Positions 8,146 through 16,977 of a stretch of 64,000 nt of DNA are shown one piece after another (position 1 is the stretch's first letter; each line of letters opens with the position of its first letter). The translations under genes were made by a program, and so were the position numbers. The notes beneath the pieces were generated by a model, which did not search any database, was not told where the DNA came from, and worked only from the letters and a program-made list of their open reading frames with translations. The DNA comes from DATBGO01 sp963840095 (GTDB lineage: Bacteria; Actinomycetota; Actinomycetes; Streptosporangiales; Streptosporangiaceae), in the NCBI GenBank assembly GCA_963840095.1, contig CAWIXN010000005.1:992001-1056000 (forward strand), written 5' to 3'.

Positions 8146-9060
8146 ATGGCGGACGAGAGTCGTGCCCGGGTCCTGGTGACCGGCGGCTCCGGCTTCATCG
8201 GGCGGCGCCTCGTCCGTGCCCTGCTCGAGGCGGGCGCGGACGTCACCGTGGCGGACCTGCGGCCGTTCCCTGGCGGCGGGGTCCGCACCATTCTCGGCGA
8301 CCTGTGCGATCCGTCGGTCGTGGCCCGCGCGATCCAGCCCGGGACCGACGCCGTGTTCCACCTGGCGGCGGTCACCAGGGTGCTGCTGTCGGTGGAGGAC
8401 CCGGCCGGGACCTACCGGCTCAACGTCGATGCTACGGCGGGCCTGCTCGAGCAAGCCCGCATTCACGGTGTCGGCACCTTCATGCTGGCCTCGACCAACG
8501 CCGTGACCGGCGACGTGGGGACGGCGACTATCACCGAGCAGGCCGCGCTGCGGCCGCTGACGCCCTACGGGGCGACCAAGGCGGCCGGCGAGATGTTGCT
8601 GAGCGCGTACGCGGCAAGCTACGGCCTCACTTGCAGTGCACTGCGGTTTTCCAACGTCTATGGTCCTGGCATGCAGGAGAAGGACAGCCTGATACCAAGG
8701 CTCATGCGGGCCGCCGCCGCAGGCCGCGGCATCCAGGTCCACGGCGACGGCAACCAGGTGCGCGATCTGGTGCATGTCGACGACATCGTGGCGGGCACCT
8801 TCGCGGCCTGGCAGGCTGCCTACAGCGGGCCGCTCATCCTCGGCTCCGGGGAATCGGTGTCGGTCAATGACATCCTGGCCGCCGCCCGCGCCATCACCGG
8901 CGCGGAGCTTCCCGCCGAGCACGTCCCGGCCAAGCCCGGTGAGATGCCCGCGGTCATCGTGGACATCTCCGCGGCCAGGGAACTGGGTTACGAGCCGGTG
9001 CACGACCTCAAGTCCGGCCTGGCGACCGTATGGCCAGAATTCTCGGAGGCGGCCCTGTGA
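8146..9060 (+). CDS. NAD-dependent epimerase/dehydratase (extended SDR)
   Basis: 304 residues. Rossmann motif GGSGFIG at 13-19, then the extended SDR features DLRPF, FHLAAVT, STNAV and the catalytic YGATK. The middle FSNVYGPGM and VHVDDIV blocks are typical of UDP-glucose 4-epimerase-like enzymes. Substrate cannot be told; a nucleotide sugar is likely because the next gene is a glycosyltransferase. The stop overlaps the GTG start of that gene (GTGA at 9057-9060), so the two are translationally coupled. Confidence 0.88.
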   Translation: MADESRARVLVTGGSGFIGRRLVRALLEAGADVTVADLRPFPGGGVRTILGDLCDPSVVARAIQPGTDAVFHLAAVTRVLLSVEDPAGTYRLNVDATAGLLEQARIHGVGTFMLASTNAVTGDVGTATITEQAALRPLTPYGATKAAGEMLLSAYAASYGLTCSALRFSNVYGPGMQEKDSLIPRLMRAAAAGRGIQVHGDGNQVRDLVHVDDIVAGTFAAWQAAYSGPLILGSGESVSVNDILAAARAITGAELPAEHVPAKPGEMPAVIVDISAARELGYEPVHDLKSGLATVWPEFSEAAL

Positions 9061-10001
9061 CACCCGCGCGTTCCAGCGACGACACCATCGACGGCGCTGC
9101 TATCCGCGCGTTCACTGAACAGTACGGCGCGCTGGCCACCGCGCTCCCCCCGCTGGCCATAGTGATCGCCGCCTTCAACGAGGAAGGGTCCATCGGCCCG
9201 GTCATCGCGGCCCTGCCGGACGCGGTCGCTGGGCTGGCCGCCGTGAAGATCGTGATCAGTGACGGGGCGGCCGATGCGACGGCCAAGGAAGCAGCCGAGG
9301 CTGGTGCGCTGGTCTGCGAGGTGCCGGTGAACCGCGGCCAGGGCGCGGCGCTGCGGCTCGGCTACCGGATCGCCCGCGAAGGTGGTGCCCGCTATATCAT
9401 CACGACCGACGCCGACGGCCAGTACAACCCGGCGGAGATCGACAAGATCCTCGCGCCGATCCTGGCCGGGCGGGCGGACTTCGTGTCCGGCTCGCGTGCA
9501 CTCGGCAGCGAGGAGACGAACGATCCGGTGCGCCGCCTCGGCGTTCGGGTCTTTGCCCTGATCATCAGCCTGCTAGCGGGCAAGCGCGTCACCGACCCGG
9601 CGTTCGGGCTGCGGGCCATGCGCGCGGAGATCACCGGCGCGGTCCAGCTTGAGCAGCCGCAGTACCAGTCAGCCGAGCTCCTGATCGCGGTCATCACCCA
9701 CGGCTTCCGGGTGGCAGAGGTGCCCGCGACGATCCACAAGCGCCGGATCGGCGAGAGCAAGAAGGGGCACAACGCCTTTTATGCACTGCATTTCGCCCAC
9801 GTCATCGCGGGCACTTGGTGGCGCGAGCGTCAGCGCCGGGTGGGCAGGTCAGTCCGGCTCGGGCTGGGGGCGGGGCGATCCGGGGCCACCGTGGCAGGCA
9901 CTGGCTCGCCTTCGGGACCGCTGAAGGCGGAGGCAGCGGCGCCCGCGGAGCCGGACTCCAGCGGCGGCACGCTGGACCCGCGGTCGGCGAACAGCACGTA
10001 G
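9057..10001 (+). CDS. Family 2 glycosyltransferase (DPM1/polyprenyl-phosphate type)
   Basis: About 314 residues from GTG at 9057. I chose this start because GGAGG lies 7 bases upstream and it overlaps the preceding stop; an ATG at 9030 in the same frame is the alternative. GT-A fold motifs: LAIVIAAFNEEGSIG, the metal-binding TTDADGQYNP, VSGSRALG and DPAFGLRAM. No transmembrane helix, so it should act at the cytosolic membrane face on a lipid carrier. The C-terminal 57 residues are low-complexity and overlap antisense with the GtrA-like gene by 172 bases. The GtrA neighbour suggests the lipid-linked sugar is then moved across the membrane (inference). Confidence 0.88.
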   Translation: MTPARSSDDTIDGAAIRAFTEQYGALATALPPLAIVIAAFNEEGSIGPVIAALPDAVAGLAAVKIVISDGAADATAKEAAEAGALVCEVPVNRGQGAALRLGYRIAREGGARYIITTDADGQYNPAEIDKILAPILAGRADFVSGSRALGSEETNDPVRRLGVRVFALIISLLAGKRVTDPAFGLRAMRAEITGAVQLEQPQYQSAELLIAVITHGFRVAEVPATIHKRRIGESKKGHNAFYALHFAHVIAGTWWRERQRRVGRSVRLGLGAGRSGATVAGTGSPSGPLKAEAAAPAEPDSSGGTLDPRSANST

Positions 10002-10465
10002 TGGAAGATGACGAACCTGGTCACGAAGGTCACGCAGTTCGCCGCGAGATAGGCCGCGTTGACGAGCGCGACACGCTGCCAGTGGCCAAGTCCCATCGAA
10101 ATGGCCCAAACGCTCGCGTAGTGGCTGACCAGGCCCAGGACAATCCAGCTGCCTACGGCGACGGCCCAGAACGGCAGGGTCTCCTTGAGCACATGCGGCC
10201 TGCCCTTGCGCTCCCACGCCCAGCGGCTCAGCACGTAGCTCACGGCCGCGCCGACCATCGAGGCGATCACGCCCGACGTCCCGGCGCTCAGGTGCGAGAG
10301 GCCGACCAGCAGCGCCAGCGTCAGCTGGCTGGAGGCGACCGCCGCGAGCGACACCGGCACGAACCGCATGAACCGCTTGCCGGTATTGGTGCGAAGCCTT
10401 CGCCGCAGGGACAAGGGCAGCATTCGCCACGCAACCATGGCGATCTTGGGCGGTGCCAGAGTCAT
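9830..10465 (-). CDS. GtrA-like membrane protein (putative lipid-linked sugar flippase)
   Basis: About 211 residues from ATG 10465, with AGGAC 6 bases upstream; the longer open frame to 10711 lacks membrane or domain content. Four transmembrane segments match the GtrA layout (RFVPVSLAAVASSQL; SGVIASMVGAAVSYVLSRW; PFWAVAVGSWIVLGLVS; NAAYLAANCVTFVTRFVIFHY). The tail after helix four is a Pro/Ser-rich extension that accounts for the whole antisense overlap with the glycosyltransferase gene. GtrA proteins translocate undecaprenyl-linked sugars (family knowledge). Convergent with the glycosyltransferase, divergent from the sulfoquinovose synthase-like gene. Confidence 0.82.
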   Translation of the reverse strand: MTLAPPKIAMVAWRMLPLSLRRRLRTNTGKRFMRFVPVSLAAVASSQLTLALLVGLSHLSAGTSGVIASMVGAAVSYVLSRWAWERKGRPHVLKETLPFWAVAVGSWIVLGLVSHYASVWAISMGLGHWQRVALVNAAYLAANCVTFVTRFVIFHYVLFADRGSSVPPLESGSAGAAASAFSGPEGEPVPATVAPDRPAPSPSRTDLPTRR

Positions 10466-10709
10466 GGGTGTCCTAGCTTGACGGCGGCGCTTGGCGAGGG
10501 GGAACAAGGTATACAGTACGGGAGCGCCTGGAGTGGATGATGATGCAGTCCTCCATCTCAGGCCTTTCGCCCCAGGCGACTGGCCCCAGTGGAGCGTGGC
10601 GCATCCGATGCCTTTATAGCACTGCGGTGCCGGAGACGCCGGCCGGACGGCGAAGGCCCCTACAGGTATTAATCTACGACGGTTACGGACCAGAGGGCGG
10701 AGCAAGGTC

Positions 10710-11873
10710 ATGAAGATCTTGGTGTTGGGCGGAGACGGCTATCTGGGATGGCCGACGGCGCTGCACTTGTCTGAGGCCGGACACGAGGTTGCCGTCGCGG
10801 ATAACTTCGCCCGCCGGTCATATGACTTCGAGATGGGCGTGGAAAGCCTGGTGCCGATCGAGTCGCTGCAGACGCGCGTCCGGGTGTGGCACGACCTGAC
10901 CGGCGCGGTGATCGGCTACTACGTCGGCGACCTCACTGATGCCGACTTTACCTATCATATTGTTAGGGATTTCGCTCCCGACGCGGTGGTGCATTTCGGC
11001 GAGCAGCGCGCGGCACCGTACTCGATGGTGGATCGCAAGCACGCCGTTTACACGCAAGTTAACAACGTGGTAGGCAATCTGAACCTGCTCTATGCGATCG
11101 CCGAGATCAACCCGGATATTCACCTGGTCAAGCTCGGCACGATGGGTGAATACGGCACTCCCAACATCGACATCGAGGAAGGCTGGCTCGATATCGAGCA
11201 CAAGGGACGGACCGACCGGGTGCTCTACCCGAAGCGGCCGGGTTCCTTCTACCACCTGTCCAAGGTCCACGACAGCCACAACATCGAGTTCGCCTGCCGG
11301 ATCTGGGGCCTGCGGTGCACCGACCTGAACCAGGGCGTCGTCTACGGGCAGCAGACGGCCGAAACGGTCCGGGACGACCGGCTGGCGACCAGGTTTGACT
11401 ATGACGCCGTCTTCGGCACGGTCCTGAACAGGTTCGTCATCCAGGCGGTTCTGGGCAAGCCGCTGACCGTATACGGGAACGGCACGCAGACCCGCGGCCT
11501 GATCGAGATCAGGGACACGGTCCGCTGTATCCAGCTCGCCTGCGAGAACCCGGCCGACCGCGGGGAGTTCCGGGTGTTCAACCAGATCACCGAGCTCATG
11601 TCGCTGCAGGAGATCGCCGACACCATCGCCGGTGCCAGCCCCGACGAAGTCGTGATCGAGCACATCGAGAACCCGCGGGTCGAACTGGAGAACCATCATT
11701 ACCACGTGGTGCACTCCGGGCTGGTCGAGCTGGGCCTCGAGCCGCACCTGCTCTCGGACACACTGATCGAATCGCTGTTCGAGATCACCAAGCGGTACGC
11801 GCACCGGGCCCGGCCAGAGGCCATGATCCCGACGATCGAGTGGCGCAAGCCGTCGAGCGTGATCTCCAACTAG
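10710..11873 (+). CDS. sqdB: UDP-sulfoquinovose synthase-like enzyme
   Basis: 387 residues. The extended SDR has GGDGYLGW at 7-14 and long stretches shared with plant SQD1/bacterial SqdB: HFGEQRAAPYSM, KLGTMGEYGTPNIDIEEG, SFYHLSKVHDSHNIEF, TDLNQGVVYG and NRFVIQAVLGKPLTVYG. The Tyr-X-X-X-Lys pair is YHLSK. SQD1 converts UDP-glucose and sulfite to UDP-sulfoquinovose. Product may enter a sulfolipid or a surface glycan; no sulfoquinovosyltransferase of the sqdD/sqdX type is recognised nearby. GGAGCAAGG precedes the ATG. The stop codon shares the palindrome CTAG (11870-11873) with the stop of the convergent gene. Confidence 0.88.
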   Translation: MKILVLGGDGYLGWPTALHLSEAGHEVAVADNFARRSYDFEMGVESLVPIESLQTRVRVWHDLTGAVIGYYVGDLTDADFTYHIVRDFAPDAVVHFGEQRAAPYSMVDRKHAVYTQVNNVVGNLNLLYAIAEINPDIHLVKLGTMGEYGTPNIDIEEGWLDIEHKGRTDRVLYPKRPGSFYHLSKVHDSHNIEFACRIWGLRCTDLNQGVVYGQQTAETVRDDRLATRFDYDAVFGTVLNRFVIQAVLGKPLTVYGNGTQTRGLIEIRDTVRCIQLACENPADRGEFRVFNQITELMSLQEIADTIAGASPDEVVIEHIENPRVELENHHYHVVHSGLVELGLEPHLLSDTLIESLFEITKRYAHRARPEAMIPTIEWRKPSSVISN

Positions 11874-14050
11874 CCGCTGATCCTCACCGGTCCTGTCCAC
11901 CTGCCTCCGCTGCGGAGCGATGCCGACCATATCGCGCCGCCCCGGCCCCGCCAGGAGACGTCGGTGCTCGTCGCACTGCCGCCGACGGTCACGACCGGCC
12001 CGGAGCCCAGCCTTCCCATCGGCAGCCGCGCAGGCGCCAGCCAGCCGACCCGGGGGCGGTGGACGGCCAGCCACAGCCCGCCATCCCGGCCCCGCCAGAA
12101 GACCCGGATGACGCCGGGCGCCGGAGCGACGGGGAATGGCGCCAGGGAGACATTGCCGCCCAGATCCCGGGGAGCCGACCAGCGGCCGCCCGGGGACGCC
12201 GCGGCGACCCACAGGTCCGCCTGGCCTGCGCCCCGCCAGAGCACTTCGACCGCCCCATCCGGCTCGGGAGCCGCCACCGGCGAGCCGCCGAGCGGGCCCG
12301 CCGCCAGCCGGGCTGGCTTGCCCCACGCTGAGCCCCTGCTGGTCACGTACCACAGCCCGTGGTCGGCGCCCTTCCAGAACACGTCGATCCTGCCGGGCAG
12401 CGGTTCGGCTGGGGACGGGCCGCCTACGACGCTGCCGCCCAGCCGCTGCGGACCGCGCCAGCCGCTGCCTGGCGCGAACCTGGCATGCCAGAGCTCATGA
12501 TGGGCGGATCCCGCCCAGAACACGTCGATGACGCCATCAGGGCCGGCGACCGCCGCCGGCGCGCCGCCGAGCACTCCCATCCGGCCCAGTCGCAGCCTCC
12601 GCCAGCCCGCACGCGGCCGGTAGGCAGCCTGCCACAGGTCGCCGTCGGTGCCCTGATAGAAGACGTAAATCCGGCCGCCGCCCGGCCGGACCGCGGTAGG
12701 CCCCGACCGGAGCGACCCGCCCAGGTCGGACGGCGCGGCCCAGCCCGTGCCCGCCCGGTCCGCAGCCAGCCAGAGCCGCTGGCCTGGCCCGCGGTAGAAG
12801 ACGTCCACCGCCCCGCCGCCGCCCCGCACCGACGGTGATGCCTGCGGCGTGCCCGCGCCGCCGAGCGAGTGCCTCCTGACATTGAGGTAGTCCAGGTCAA
12901 CATTGATCGAGTCGCCGCCGAAGGTCTGCGTCACGTTGCCGCTGTACTGGTGCAGCCGCCGGTGGCCCGTCCACTCCCCCGGCCCGAAGACCGGGTCGAC
13001 GGTGTCCGGCGATCCGTTCCACAGTGCGTCGAAGATCACGTCGGGCATCGCGTAGGCGCCGGTGAAGTACTGGCTGGCCAGGTCCTCGATGCCGGATCCC
13101 GAGCTCGAGTACACGCCGGAGGCGTAGCCAAGCTGATGGACCATGACCGTCCAGGCCGACAGGAAGGTCAGAGCCGCCGTGGCCTGGTCCGGCGGATAGG
13201 CCTCCATGTCGTAATAGAGCGGGGTCCGCCGCCTGAACCCGAGCAGCTCGGCCTGCGCGACGGCGTCGGCGCCCGCCGCGGCTCCCTGCGCAGCCGGCGA
13301 GCTGAGCTCACCGTATTCAGCCTGCGGACCGACATACATCGGGATGAAGTGCCAGCCGGCGCCGGTCTCCCGCCGCAGCCACCCGCGGGTGAGGTTGGGC
13401 TGCGCGCACGCGCGGTCCGAACCGCCGATATAGATGCCGATTGCCCGGTACGGCGAATGCCGCCGCCAGGCTCGCATGTAGGCGGTGCTCGGTGCCGCGC
13501 AGGCGTCGAAGCCCATGCCGCGGTAGCTGGTGACCCGGGCGGGCAGCCTCACCGAGGTCAGCTGGCTGACCTGCGGCGCCCTGATGACGGGCGCGGGTAG
13601 CGCGGCACTGCGCAGGATCTGGTGGATCAGGCCCGGGTCGCGACCGAACGTCGCCGTGACCCTGATCCGGGGCGCCGTCACCGTGATCTGCCTGGCCACC
13701 TGATCCTCGACGGCTGACCGCGCGGCCCGGGCCGGCCCGGGCTGGATCAACAGTGCCTCGGTCGTTCCGACCAGCCTGGCCGGACAGGACTGATTGCGGC
13801 CGGGCGTGCCGAGGTAGACCACCCGCCGGTCGAAGCGGACGCAGGTGCGGCGATGTGCGGACAGGTTGATCACCGGCCAGGTGTGCGGCAGCTCGAACCG
13901 GTACCCGCCGAATGCCATCGGCATGAGGCCGGACGCTAGGCCCTCCGACCCCCGGCTAGCGCTCACCGGCCCAGCGATCGCCGCGATGGCGGCGTACGCG
14001 ATAAGTACCCCCGCCGTAAGCGCCCGCCACTGCGGCTTGATTGCGAGCAT
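11870..14050 (-). CDS. Secreted DUF1906 (Rv2525c-like glycoside-hydrolase fold) protein with C-terminal lectin-like repeats
   Basis: 726 residues. Signal peptide at about 1-32 (hydrophobic core then AxA). Residues about 178-392 form a DUF1906 TIM-barrel domain: GFDACAAPSTAYMRAW, IGIYIGGSDRAC, PLYYDMEAY with the acidic pair expected in the catalytic groove, and LHQY near the end. Residues 405-726 hold about six degenerate repeats of about 50 residues built on the pattern V-x-VFWRG-x(4-6)-LW-x-A-x(4)-GW-x-P-x-x-LGG, like PLL/tectonin-type beta-propeller lectins. A cell-wall or polysaccharide-binding hydrolase outside the cell is the likely role (inference). DUF1906 proteins in mycobacteria are Tat-exported and cell-wall linked. 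Confidence 0.85.
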   Translation of the reverse strand: MLAIKPQWRALTAGVLIAYAAIAAIAGPVSASRGSEGLASGLMPMAFGGYRFELPHTWPVINLSAHRRTCVRFDRRVVYLGTPGRNQSCPARLVGTTEALLIQPGPARAARSAVEDQVARQITVTAPRIRVTATFGRDPGLIHQILRSAALPAPVIRAPQVSQLTSVRLPARVTSYRGMGFDACAAPSTAYMRAWRRHSPYRAIGIYIGGSDRACAQPNLTRGWLRRETGAGWHFIPMYVGPQAEYGELSSPAAQGAAAGADAVAQAELLGFRRRTPLYYDMEAYPPDQATAALTFLSAWTVMVHQLGYASGVYSSSGSGIEDLASQYFTGAYAMPDVIFDALWNGSPDTVDPVFGPGEWTGHRRLHQYSGNVTQTFGGDSINVDLDYLNVRRHSLGGAGTPQASPSVRGGGGAVDVFYRGPGQRLWLAADRAGTGWAAPSDLGGSLRSGPTAVRPGGGRIYVFYQGTDGDLWQAAYRPRAGWRRLRLGRMGVLGGAPAAVAGPDGVIDVFWAGSAHHELWHARFAPGSGWRGPQRLGGSVVGGPSPAEPLPGRIDVFWKGADHGLWYVTSRGSAWGKPARLAAGPLGGSPVAAPEPDGAVEVLWRGAGQADLWVAAASPGGRWSAPRDLGGNVSLAPFPVAPAPGVIRVFWRGRDGGLWLAVHRPRVGWLAPARLPMGRLGSGPVVTVGGSATSTDVSWRGRGGAIWSASLRSGGRWTGPVRISG

Positions 14051-14379
14051 GCTGATTACCGCCTCCTGTCGTGCCCCCGTGCCATCGCCGCAGACGCCCC
14101 CGCCTGCGGCCTGGCTTCGTGACAGTGTGCTTACGGCGACGGTTACCTGCCGGAAGCGCTGCGCCGACTACTCAGGCAATCCCTGGAAGATCATGATTCA
14201 GACGCGCCCTCCCCCGCAGCCTCCGCCCTGTCCCCCGACAGGACGCCCGGCACCCAGGTGCCGATCGCTCGATCTGGCCAGGAGGGTAGTTGTCACCGAT
14301 GTGGCGTGTCGGCCCGACGCGCCGCATCATTGACAATTCTGTGCCTCGGCGACGCCAGGCATTGGCCAATTTCCCAGGC
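14051..14379. other. Intergenic region, no feature recognised
   Basis: 329 bases upstream of the DUF1906 gene and downstream of the DUF6504 gene. The left part should hold the promoter of the secreted protein. I see no coding frame, strong hairpin or repeat. Confidence 0.4.
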
Positions 14380-14661
14380 TCAGTCCCAGCTCCTGGACAT
14401 CAGCCAGGACCCTGTCGCCGCGTCATGACGCAGCTCATAGATGGCAGAAGGGACATTCTTCCCCGGCGAGGCCTCCACCCGCCAGAACTCCCGCTCGGCA
14501 GGCGCACCGGGATCAGGGTGCTGCGCGACCCACCACTCCCGGCTAGTCATCCAGCGATCTAAGACGACCAGCACCGTATAGAGCCTGCCGCGCCAGACGA
14601 ACCTGGCCGGCCTGCCATCCCGCAGCCATACCTCGACCGGCTCTCCGCGCATCTTGCTCAC
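14380..14661 (-). CDS. DUF6504 family protein
   Basis: 93 residues from GTG at 14661, chosen because GGGGAG lies 7 bases upstream. The sequence GRPARFVWRGRLYTVLVVLDRW followed by SREWW and YELRHDAATGSWLMSRSWD matches the actinobacterial DUF6504 pattern. In many actinomycetes the family sits near imuB/dnaE2 mutasome genes (family knowledge); no such genes are here. Function unknown; small, basic-aromatic, probably soluble. Confidence 0.78.
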   Translation of the reverse strand: MSKMRGEPVEVWLRDGRPARFVWRGRLYTVLVVLDRWMTSREWWVAQHPDPGAPAEREFWRVEASPGKNVPSAIYELRHDAATGSWLMSRSWD

Positions 14662-14785
14662 GTGACTACTCCCCGCCGGTCCAGCGCAGACCGGCAGGCT
14701 CAGCCGCCCAGGGGAAGTAGGGCAGTTACCATCTGGTATCGAACATACATTCGCACCAGCGGTTAGCGCAAGAGCATCGCGGCAA

Positions 14786-16054
14786 TCAGCCAGGCGCCCA
14801 GCCCGGCATCGGGAAACCGGCCAGCAGGTCCCGGACTTCGCCCGCGATCCGCTCGATGGCCTGCTCGTCGTCCTTGGTAGCCGCGATGATCGCTTCGTCC
14901 ATCCACGCGGCGACCTGCGCCATGTGCGCCTCGCGCAAGCCGCGGGTGGTGATCGCGGGCGTGCCGATCCTGATTCCCGACGGGTCGAACGGCTTGCGCG
15001 GATCGAACGGCACCGTGTTGTAGTTCACCTCAACGCCGGCCCGGTCGAGGGCCTTGGCGGCCGGCTTGCCCGCAATGCCTTGCGGAGTAAGGTCGAGCAG
15101 GATCAGGTGATTGTCGGTGCCGCCGGAGACCAGGCTGTAGCCGCGCTCGGTTAGCGCCTCCGCGAGTGCCGCGGCGTTGGCCACCACCTGATGGGCATAG
15201 ACGGTGAACTCGGGCTGCGCCGCCTCTCGCAGTGCCACCGCGATAGCCGCCGTGGTGTGATTGTGCGGGCCGCCCTGGAGTCCGGGGAAGACCGCCTTCT
15301 TCAGGGCTGGCGCGTGCTCCGCCGTCGACATGATCATCGCGCCGCGCGGCCCCCGCAGCGTCTTGTGGGTAGTCGTCGTGATGACTCCGGCATGGCCCAC
15401 CGGGCTCGGGTGTGCGCCCCCGGCGATCAGCCCGGCGATGTGCGCGATATCGGCCACGAGTATTGCCCCGACCTCCTCGGCGATCTGCGCGAACGCCGGA
15501 AAGTCGATAATGCGGGGAATCGCGGTGCCGCCGCAGAAGATGACCTTCGGGCGCTCGCGAATGGCCAGGTCGCGCACCTCGTCGAAGTCCACCCGGCCGG
15601 TGTCGGCCCGGACGCCGTACTGCACCGGGTGGAACCACTTGCCGGTCGCCGACACCGGCCAGCCGTGGGTCAGGTGGCCTCCCATCGGCAGCGACATCCC
15701 CATGACCGTCTCGCCTGGCTGGAGGAAGGCAAGGTACACAGCGAGGTTGGCCGGCGACCCCGAGTAAGGCTGGACGTTGGCATGATCAACGCCGAACAGC
15801 GCCTGCGCGCGCTCCACCGCGATCGTCTCGAGCGGGTCGATGAACTGTTGACCCTCGTAGTAGCGGCGGCCCGGGTAACCCTCTGAGTACTTGTTGGTCA
15901 GCACGGTTCCCGATGCCTCGAGGACGGCCTCGGATACGTAGTTCTCCGACGGGATGAGCCGGATCTTCTCGAACTGGCGCCTCGCCTCGCCCTCGATCAG
16001 GTCGGCAATCTCCGGATCTGTGCTAGCGACGTGCGGTATGGGCGGCTGGTGCAT
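14786..16054 (-). CDS. glyA: Serine hydroxymethyltransferase
   Basis: About 422 residues from ATG 16054, with TTGGAGG placed 6 bases upstream; a GTG at 16072 lies before that site and is rejected. PLP fold-type I enzyme interconverting serine and glycine with tetrahydrofolate. Motifs: IPSENYVSEAV, NKYSEGYPGRRYYEG, QPYSGSPAN, ADIAHIAGLIAGG and TTTTHKTLRGPRG with the PLP lysine. The yidC-like frame ends 58 bases inside the start of this gene, so the two probably share a transcript. Confidence 0.95.
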   Translation of the reverse strand: MHQPPIPHVASTDPEIADLIEGEARRQFEKIRLIPSENYVSEAVLEASGTVLTNKYSEGYPGRRYYEGQQFIDPLETIAVERAQALFGVDHANVQPYSGSPANLAVYLAFLQPGETVMGMSLPMGGHLTHGWPVSATGKWFHPVQYGVRADTGRVDFDEVRDLAIRERPKVIFCGGTAIPRIIDFPAFAQIAEEVGAILVADIAHIAGLIAGGAHPSPVGHAGVITTTTHKTLRGPRGAMIMSTAEHAPALKKAVFPGLQGGPHNHTTAAIAVALREAAQPEFTVYAHQVVANAAALAEALTERGYSLVSGGTDNHLILLDLTPQGIAGKPAAKALDRAGVEVNYNTVPFDPRKPFDPSGIRIGTPAITTRGLREAHMAQVAAWMDEAIIAATKDDEQAIERIAGEVRDLLAGFPMPGWAPG

Positions 16055-16977
16055 GACGACCTCCAATGACACGACGCTACCAAGCTGTCGCCGGCGGGCG
16101 GCGGCGCAGACGCCGCCGCCCGGAGCCGAGTGTCTGTTTTATCATGCCGAACGGATGACGCCTGGGACATCGTTCTCACGCCGCCGGGTCCGTCGCGAAG
16201 GGCCGGTGGGCCGGGCCGCGCGGCTTTCCCGCGCAGCACCCAGCGCTCGGCCGCCGCCCAAGCTGACGAGGTGAGCAGGTAGATCCCGGCGGCCAGCGGG
16301 ACCACCGCCGCGACCGCGACGGTGCTGAACGGCAGCACCCTGGTCAGCAAGCCAACCGCCCCGCCGGGCTGCGCAGGCAAATCGGGCTGCGGCCCGCCAG
16401 GCTTCGCGGTCCCGCCAGGCCTCGCAGACCGGCCGGCCGCGAAGCGCCGCGCGGACCGCGCCGAAAGCCCGGCAATCACGCCAAGCAAGATGAACAGTCC
16501 CGCGAACACCGCTCCCTGGGCGCTGACCGGGCCCGCTCCGCTCAGCCAGTGCCCGCCGAGCGCTACCCCGAGCAGATGGTGACTGAGCAGGCTGTTCGGC
16601 TTGCCGTTAATAGTCCGGGAATCAAGCAGCCGATACAGCAGGCTGAAAAAAGGCAGCTGCAGGAGTGCGGGCAGGAATCCGGCGAGCATGCCGGTGCCTT
16701 CCCTCCGGTAGAGCAGGCCGATCTCACGCTGCAGCCGCTCGGGCTCCCGCGCGTATTGCTGTTGCAGCTGCCGGACCTGTGGCAGCAGGCTGGCCTGGCG
16801 GGCCTGCCCGCGCAGCGAGTAGTAGCTGAGCGGCAGCAGGAGCAGCCGCACGATGGCAGTGCAGGCGACGATCGCGAGTACCGGGGCCAGGCCGCCGACC
16901 AGCGGCGTAAGGATCCGAGCCAGCCCGGATATGACATGGTAGGCAGCGGCGACGCAGTCGCCGAAAAGAGCAAGCAT
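15997..16977 (-). CDS. yidC: YidC/Oxa1 family membrane insertase (short actinobacterial form)
   Basis: About 326 residues from ATG 16977, with GGAGG 9 bases upstream; the upstream GTG at 16986 lies too close to it. Membrane segments at the N-terminus (SGLARILTPLVGGLAPVLAIV), IVRLLLLPLSYYSLR with the conserved hydrophilic-groove Arg, then the cytosolic loop QVRQLQQQYAREPERLQREI and GFLPALLQLPFFSLLYRLL. It inserts proteins into the membrane. This is a paralogue of the YidC near rpmH, without that context. The C-terminal 75 residues are Arg/Ser-rich and run 58 bases into glyA, so a missed or lost stop is possible. Grouped with a DUF6412 gene, as in streptomycetes. Confidence 0.85.
   Translation of the reverse strand: MLALFGDCVAAAYHVISGLARILTPLVGGLAPVLAIVACTAIVRLLLLPLSYYSLRGQARQASLLPQVRQLQQQYAREPERLQREIGLLYRREGTGMLAGFLPALLQLPFFSLLYRLLDSRTINGKPNSLLSHHLLGVALGGHWLSGAGPVSAQGAVFAGLFILLGVIAGLSARSARRFAAGRSARPGGTAKPGGPQPDLPAQPGGAVGLLTRVLPFSTVAVAAVVPLAAGIYLLTSSAWAAAERWVLRGKAARPGPPALRDGPGGVRTMSQASSVRHDKTDTRLRAAASAPPPAGDSLVASCHWRSSCTSRPYRTSLAQIRRLPT

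Noticed and set aside
10818..12353. 511-codon open frame on the minus strand across the sulfoquinovose synthase gene
   Set aside because: Shadow of two real genes on opposite strands; composition unlike a protein.
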